NCBI GenBank assembly: GCA_025655635.1
Contig: JAHXIM010000211.1
Span: forward strand, 1-8,244
Source: a gamma proteobacterium symbiont of Lucinoma myriamae
Lineage (GTDB): Bacteria; Pseudomonadota; Gammaproteobacteria; GRL18
Length of the DNA: 8,244 nt
Direction of reading: 5' to 3'
A program made the translations under genes and the position numbers. Below, piece by piece: positions 4,587 through 8,244 of the stretch (positions are counted from its first letter, which is position 1; the number at the start of each line of letters is the position of its first letter). The notes beneath the pieces are model-generated. The model did not search any database. It was not told the origin of the DNA and was given only the letters and a program-made list of their open reading frames with translations.

Positions 4587-6659
4587 GTGTCAGATAAAAA
4601 AGATTTGTTAATAGAATTAGGAACCGAAGAGCTGCCGCCTAAAGCATTAAAAGGTTTAGCTCAGGCTTTTCAAAATGGCGTCGCTAAAGGTTTTGCTGAT
4701 GCTGATTTGAGTTATGAAGCAATTAAACTCTACGCAACACCTCGACGTCTTGCTTTACTGGTCACTCAGCTGGCTGTCTCCCAGTCGGATAAATCAGTTG
4801 AACGTCGCGGGCCTGCACTGCAGGCGGCATTTGATGATGAAGGCTGTCCCACAAAAGCCGCTCAGGGATTTGCAAAATCCTGTCATGTCGAAGTTGAACA
4901 ATTGACTAAACTGGAAACAGATAAAGGTGCCTGGCTTGCCTATACATTGGAAGAAAAAGGCAAAGCAAGTGCTGAGCTGATTCCGGATATATTTCAGACG
5001 GCATTAGATAAATTACCCATTCCAAAACGGATGCGCTGGGGTGATCTGGATGCTCTTTTTGTTCGCCCGGTTCATTGGGCTGTCATCCTCTTTGGTGACG
5101 AGATAATTCAAGCTGATATTCTTAGTGTTAAGGCTTCAAATAAAACCCGTGGACATCGTTTTCATGCGCCGCAGAGCTTGACCATAACAGCACCTGCTGA
5201 TTATGAAGCCCTGTTAAAAGAAAAAGGCATGGTGATTGCAGATTTTGCTGAGCGCCAAAACCTCATTCGAGAACAAATTATTGCCGCGGCTGAGCAGGTT
5301 GGTGGTGTGGCAGTGATTGATCCTGATTTACTGGATGAAGTCACCAGTATGGTTGAGTGGCCCAGCGTCATTGTTGGTGAATTTGAGCCGCATTTTCTGG
5401 ATGTACCGGCAGAAGCGCTGATTTCAGCCATGAAAAAACATCAAAAATATTTTCACATGGTGGATGATAAGCAGCAGTTAATGCCTTATTTTATTACCAT
5501 TAGTAATGTGCAAAGCTCAGATCCTGAGCAGATCAAAAAAGGTAACGAACGAGTTATTCGTCCACGTTTATCCGATGCCAATTTCTTCTGGTCACAAGAC
5601 AAAAAGAATCCTCTTGAAGATAAATTGGAGCGTCTTAAAAGTGTTGTGTTCCAAAATAAACTGGGCACAGTTTATGATAAAACACTGCGTGTTACTGAAC
5701 TGGCAGAAATGATTGCCCAATCACTCAATAGCGATGTCACCTTAGCCAAACGTGCTGCACGTCTGGCAAAATGCGATCTCATGTCGGAAATGGTTAATGA
5801 GTTCCCGGATTTACAAGGTATTATGGGGCGTTATTATGCGACTAATGATGGTGAAGATAATGCTGTTGCCGTAGCACTTGATGAGCAATATATGCCGCGT
5901 TTTTCCGGTGATAACACACCTGCATCAGCAACCGGTCAGGTATTAGCAATTGCTGAGCGCATTGATACGCTAATGGGTATTTTTGCCGTGGGCCAAATTC
6001 CCAGCGGCGATAAAGATCCGTTTGCCTTAAGGCGAGCAGCACTGGGTCTGTTACGTACCATTATTGAAAATAAGCTAGTACTTGATATTCCCGCTATATT
6101 AAAAAAATCAGCAACGTTATTCCCTGCACAAGTGAATGCAGATCAAGTCTGCGAAGCGGTTTATCAATTTATGCTGGATCGTTTAAAAGGTTATTTTGCC
6201 GATCAGTCAATCAGTATCGATGTGTTTGATTCAGTGACGGCCTTAATTCCAGCCGAACCTTATGATCTTGCCTGTCGCATTGATGCGGTGAATCAGTTTA
6301 AACAACTGGATGCTGCTGACTCTTTAGCCGCGGCTAATAAGCGTATTGCGAATATATTGAAAAAACTCAAAGGTAATATTCCTACTGAAATTAATAGCGA
6401 CCTGTTTGCTGAAGATGCAGAAAAGCATCTGGCAGAACAGCTCACATCAGTTGCCGGTCGCGTTGCGCCATTATTGGCTCAGTCACAATATACTGAGGCT
6501 TTGACAGAATTGTCTGAGTTAAGAGATGTAGTGGATACATTTTTTGATGATGTAATGGTGATGACTGATGATGAAGCCATAAAAAATAACCGTATTGCTT
6601 TACTGGGTCAGTTACATGGACAGTTTATGCAAGTTGCAGATCTGTCTTTACTGCAGTAA
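4587..6659 (+). CDS. glyS: Glycyl-tRNA synthetase beta subunit
   Basis: The 690-residue beta subunit of the same enzyme; E. coli GlyS is 689 residues, so it is full length. It binds tRNA-Gly and is needed for charging by GlyQ. The N-terminus carries the family signature LLIELGTEELPPKAL (7-21), followed by ATPRRLALL, KRMRWGD and RPVHW, all typical of GlyS. The middle has AEALISAMKKHQKYF and RPRLSDANFFW, and the C-terminal third ends in an anticodon-binding DALR-type domain (about 580-685, including SVAGRVAPLL and NRIALLGQL). The start is GTG at 4587 with AGAAGAG 8 bases upstream; the conserved signature begins a few codons later, so there is little room for another start. It lies between glyQ and gmhB in one unit. 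Confidence 0.97.
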   Translation: MSDKKDLLIELGTEELPPKALKGLAQAFQNGVAKGFADADLSYEAIKLYATPRRLALLVTQLAVSQSDKSVERRGPALQAAFDDEGCPTKAAQGFAKSCHVEVEQLTKLETDKGAWLAYTLEEKGKASAELIPDIFQTALDKLPIPKRMRWGDLDALFVRPVHWAVILFGDEIIQADILSVKASNKTRGHRFHAPQSLTITAPADYEALLKEKGMVIADFAERQNLIREQIIAAAEQVGGVAVIDPDLLDEVTSMVEWPSVIVGEFEPHFLDVPAEALISAMKKHQKYFHMVDDKQQLMPYFITISNVQSSDPEQIKKGNERVIRPRLSDANFFWSQDKKNPLEDKLERLKSVVFQNKLGTVYDKTLRVTELAEMIAQSLNSDVTLAKRAARLAKCDLMSEMVNEFPDLQGIMGRYYATNDGEDNAVAVALDEQYMPRFSGDNTPASATGQVLAIAERIDTLMGIFAVGQIPSGDKDPFALRRAALGLLRTIIENKLVLDIPAILKKSATLFPAQVNADQVCEAVYQFMLDRLKGYFADQSISIDVFDSVTALIPAEPYDLACRIDAVNQFKQLDAADSLAAANKRIANILKKLKGNIPTEINSDLFAEDAEKHLAEQLTSVAGRVAPLLAQSQYTEALTELSELRDVVDTFFDDVMVMTDDEAIKNNRIALLGQLHGQFMQVADLSLLQ

Positions 6660-6681
6660 ATAAATACACTATTAGTTAACT

Positions 6682-7272
6682 ATGCAGAAACTAATTATTC
6701 TTGATCGGGATGGTGTGATCAATCAGGATTCAGATGACTACATAAAAACAGTTGATGAATTCATCCCCATTCCCGGGAGTATTGAAGCCATTGCCCGACT
6801 TTGTCAGGCAGGTTTTTCTGTTATGGTTGCCACCAATCAATCGGGTATTTCCAGACAATTTTTTACCTTGGATACGCTTGCAGCCATGCATGACAAACTA
6901 CAGTCATTACTGGCACCGTTAGGCGCTAAAATCGAACACTTTTATTTCTGTCCACATGGCCCTGATGATCATTGTGACTGTCGAAAACCAAAACCGGGTA
7001 TGATAAGACAAATAGCAAGGGATTTTTTTGTCGGCTTAGATGCGAATAGTCAATCAGAACAACTGACTGATGTATTTGTTGTGGGTGACTCACTGCGTGA
7101 TTTAGAAGCAGGCAGTGCTGCCGGTGCAAAGATTGCTCTGGTGAGAACAGGTAAAGGCTTGAGAAGTCTGCAAAGCATTTCAAGTGATAATTTACAACAG
7201 TATTCACAACTGCCTGTGTATAATGATCTGGCTGATTTTACTGATCATTTATTATTGCAAAAGCAATCATAA
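6682..7272 (+). CDS. gmhB: D-glycero-beta-D-manno-heptose 1,7-bisphosphate 7-phosphatase
   Basis: A 196-residue HAD-superfamily phosphatase that removes the C7 phosphate of heptose bisphosphate in the ADP-heptose pathway for LPS inner core. HAD motif I is ILDRDGVIN, with nucleophile D8 and acid D10; motif II is in VATNQSG (T51); the motif III lysine is in RKPKPGM (102-104); motif IV is VGDSLRD (D136, D140). The zinc-binding set CPH...CDC (C90, H92, C98, C100) marks the GmhB/HisB-N branch and is complete, though its loop is shorter than in E. coli GmhB. It begins 22 bases after glyS with no clear Shine-Dalgarno, so it may rely on readthrough from glyS. A histidinol-phosphatase role is the only serious alternative and does not fit the context. 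Confidence 0.92.
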   Translation: MQKLIILDRDGVINQDSDDYIKTVDEFIPIPGSIEAIARLCQAGFSVMVATNQSGISRQFFTLDTLAAMHDKLQSLLAPLGAKIEHFYFCPHGPDDHCDCRKPKPGMIRQIARDFFVGLDANSQSEQLTDVFVVGDSLRDLEAGSAAGAKIALVRTGKGLRSLQSISSDNLQQYSQLPVYNDLADFTDHLLLQKQS

Positions 7273-7301
7273 TTACTTATTAAACACTATAGAGATAAAA
7301 C

Positions 7302-8018
7302 ATGGGTCATATTCGTTCAACCTTATATTTAATGTTTATGTGGTTAACCATTCCAATTGCCACCAGTATCTTTTTACTTGCCTACCCCGTACCTTATAAA
7401 TATCGTTCTAAACTAATTTCCAGCTGGTCACGTGTTACCTTACATGTACTGAGCTTTATTTGCGGCTTAAAGTTTGAGATCACTGGCCAGGAAAACATAC
7501 CGGATAAACCCTGTATTATTTTCTGTAAACATCAGTCAACCTGGGAAACCATGGCACTGCAGCTGCTTTTTACTCCGCAGGTATGGATCCTTAAACGAGA
7601 ATTATTATGGATACCTTTTTTTGGCTGGACGCTGGCATCAATGAAATCTATAGCCATTGATCGCAGCAGCGGCAAGAAAGCGCTTAAACAGGTAGTAGAA
7701 GAAGGTACGCAGCGACTGAATGAAGGTAACTGGGTGGTTGTTTTTCCAGAAGGTACTCGTACCCGTCCCGGTGATAAACCAAACTATAAAATTGGCGGTG
7801 CAATGCTGGCTAATAAGTCAAAATATGATGTGTTACCCATTGCCCATAATGCTGGAGAATTCTGGCCCAAAGGCCAATATGTGAAAAAATCAGGCACCAT
7901 AAAAATGGTCATAGGTCCGGTGATTAAAAGTAGTGAGTTATCCACCAAAGAGATTAGTCATGCAGCAGAAGACTGGATTGAATCAACGCTTAAAGAGGTT
8001 TATGAAAAGACCTATTAA
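7302..8018 (+). CDS. plsC: 1-acyl-sn-glycerol-3-phosphate acyltransferase
   Basis: A 238-residue membrane acyltransferase that acylates lysophosphatidate to phosphatidate at the inner membrane. Residues 7-29 form an N-terminal membrane segment. Acyltransferase block I appears as KHQSTWET (H77, E82), so the usual H-x4-D is H-x4-E, a variant I recall in proteobacterial PlsC-like proteins beside glyS. Block II-like WILKRELLWIPFFGW spans 95-109, block III is VFPEGTRTRPG (147-157), and block IV is LPIAHNAG (178-185). It starts 30 bases after gmhB with a weak AGAGA upstream, and ends the plus-strand block. No strong terminator follows; a 5-bp hairpin at 8019-8031 is too weak to call. The specific acyl donor is not deducible, and a related lipid acyltransferase remains possible. 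Confidence 0.88.
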   Translation: MGHIRSTLYLMFMWLTIPIATSIFLLAYPVPYKYRSKLISSWSRVTLHVLSFICGLKFEITGQENIPDKPCIIFCKHQSTWETMALQLLFTPQVWILKRELLWIPFFGWTLASMKSIAIDRSSGKKALKQVVEEGTQRLNEGNWVVVFPEGTRTRPGDKPNYKIGGAMLANKSKYDVLPIAHNAGEFWPKGQYVKKSGTIKMVIGPVIKSSELSTKEISHAAEDWIESTLKEVYEKTY

Positions 8019-8076
8019 TAAGAGTATCTTAGTTTATAACCATTCAGTGTGTATTTCTAAATAACATCTGTTGAGC

Positions 8077-8227
8077 TTATGGTCACTTATTTTTATAACT
8101 TTGACTTTCTGTTACGAGATGTCGCTGCGCTCAGACAATCAAAGTCAGAAAAATAAGTAGTCAGCCCTGAAAAATATATTATCTATTTGAAATATAAGGA
8201 TTTATCCCTGTTTTTGAGTGACCATAA
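8077..8227. mobile_element. MITE-like 151-bp non-coding element with 11-bp terminal inverted repeats
   Basis: TTATGGTCACT (8077-8087) and AGTGACCATAA (8217-8227) are perfect reverse complements and bound a segment with no credible ORF. If the TA inside each end is a target duplication, the element proper would be TGGTCACT...AGTGACCA. That layout is like small non-autonomous relatives of IS630/Tc1-type elements, but no transposase is here to confirm it. A second, nested inverted repeat lies at 8085-8158. An alternative is a long bidirectional terminator or other structured repeat after plsC. Confidence 0.45.
8085..8158. repeat. Nested inverted repeat within the MITE-like element
   Basis: ACTTATTTTT (8085-8094) pairs with AAAAATAAGT (8149-8158). 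After a symmetric 3-base gap on each side, ACTTTGA (8098-8104) pairs with TCAAAGT (8139-8145), giving 17 paired positions. The centre holds GAG...CTC around a GC-rich GTCGCTGCG. The stem ends in an A/T tract on both strands, so it could also act as a terminator for plsC. Confidence 0.6.
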
Positions 8228-8244
8228 AGACCAGAAATGTTACA

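Noticed and set aside
8019..8031. TAAGA/TCTTA hairpin as the plsC terminator
   Set aside because: Only 5 A/T-rich base pairs and no U-tract; the larger inverted repeat at 8085-8158 is a better candidate.

Overview
The window looks like chromosomal DNA of an AT-rich, Gram-negative gammaproteobacterium. The order glyQ-glyS-gmhB-plsC is a common gammaproteobacterial arrangement, and GmhB implies LPS heptose synthesis. The gene most informative about lifestyle is a small secreted Gly/Asn/Tyr-rich protein resembling sulfur globule envelope proteins. Next to it are a TusA sulfur carrier and a PP-loop thiolation-type enzyme. Together these suggest a sulfur-oxidising bacterium that stores sulfur; this is an inference from family resemblance.

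Layout. Positions 1-767 (+): about 80 bases of non-matching, structured-looking sequence, then the C-terminal half of an FlhG/MinD-like ATPase whose Walker A half is absent. Positions 757-830: a bidirectional hairpin terminator and a second hairpin between converging genes. Positions 836-1243 (-): the sulfur-globule-like protein, with its own predicted promoter and an 11-bp palindrome over the -35 box. Positions 1383-2683 (-): a two-gene unit, PP-loop thiouridylase-like enzyme then tusA, coupled by an ATGA overlap. Positions 2896-3357 (-): an exported DUF302 protein. Positions 3358-3560: a divergent promoter region with an A/T-only palindrome in the glyQ leader. Positions 3561-8018 (+): glyQ, glyS, gmhB and plsC, all closely spaced. 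Positions 8019-8244: a non-coding tail with a 151-bp, MITE-like nested inverted repeat.

How the genes may work together. TusA passes protein-bound persulfide sulfur to acceptor enzymes. Its coupled partner has the PP-loop and the cysteines of an ATP-dependent tRNA thiolation enzyme, so the pair may form a sulfur-to-tRNA relay. The exported Asn/Gly/Tyr protein would coat sulfur stored outside the cytoplasm. The plus-strand block is housekeeping: glycyl-tRNA charging, LPS heptose synthesis and phosphatidate synthesis.

I see no CRISPR array, rRNA, tRNA, complete transposase gene or defence system. The least ordinary parts are the sulfur locus, the broken FlhG-like gene at the left edge, and the palindromic elements at 1339-1368, 3485-3510 and 8077-8227. 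No database search was possible, so family assignments rest on recognised motifs.
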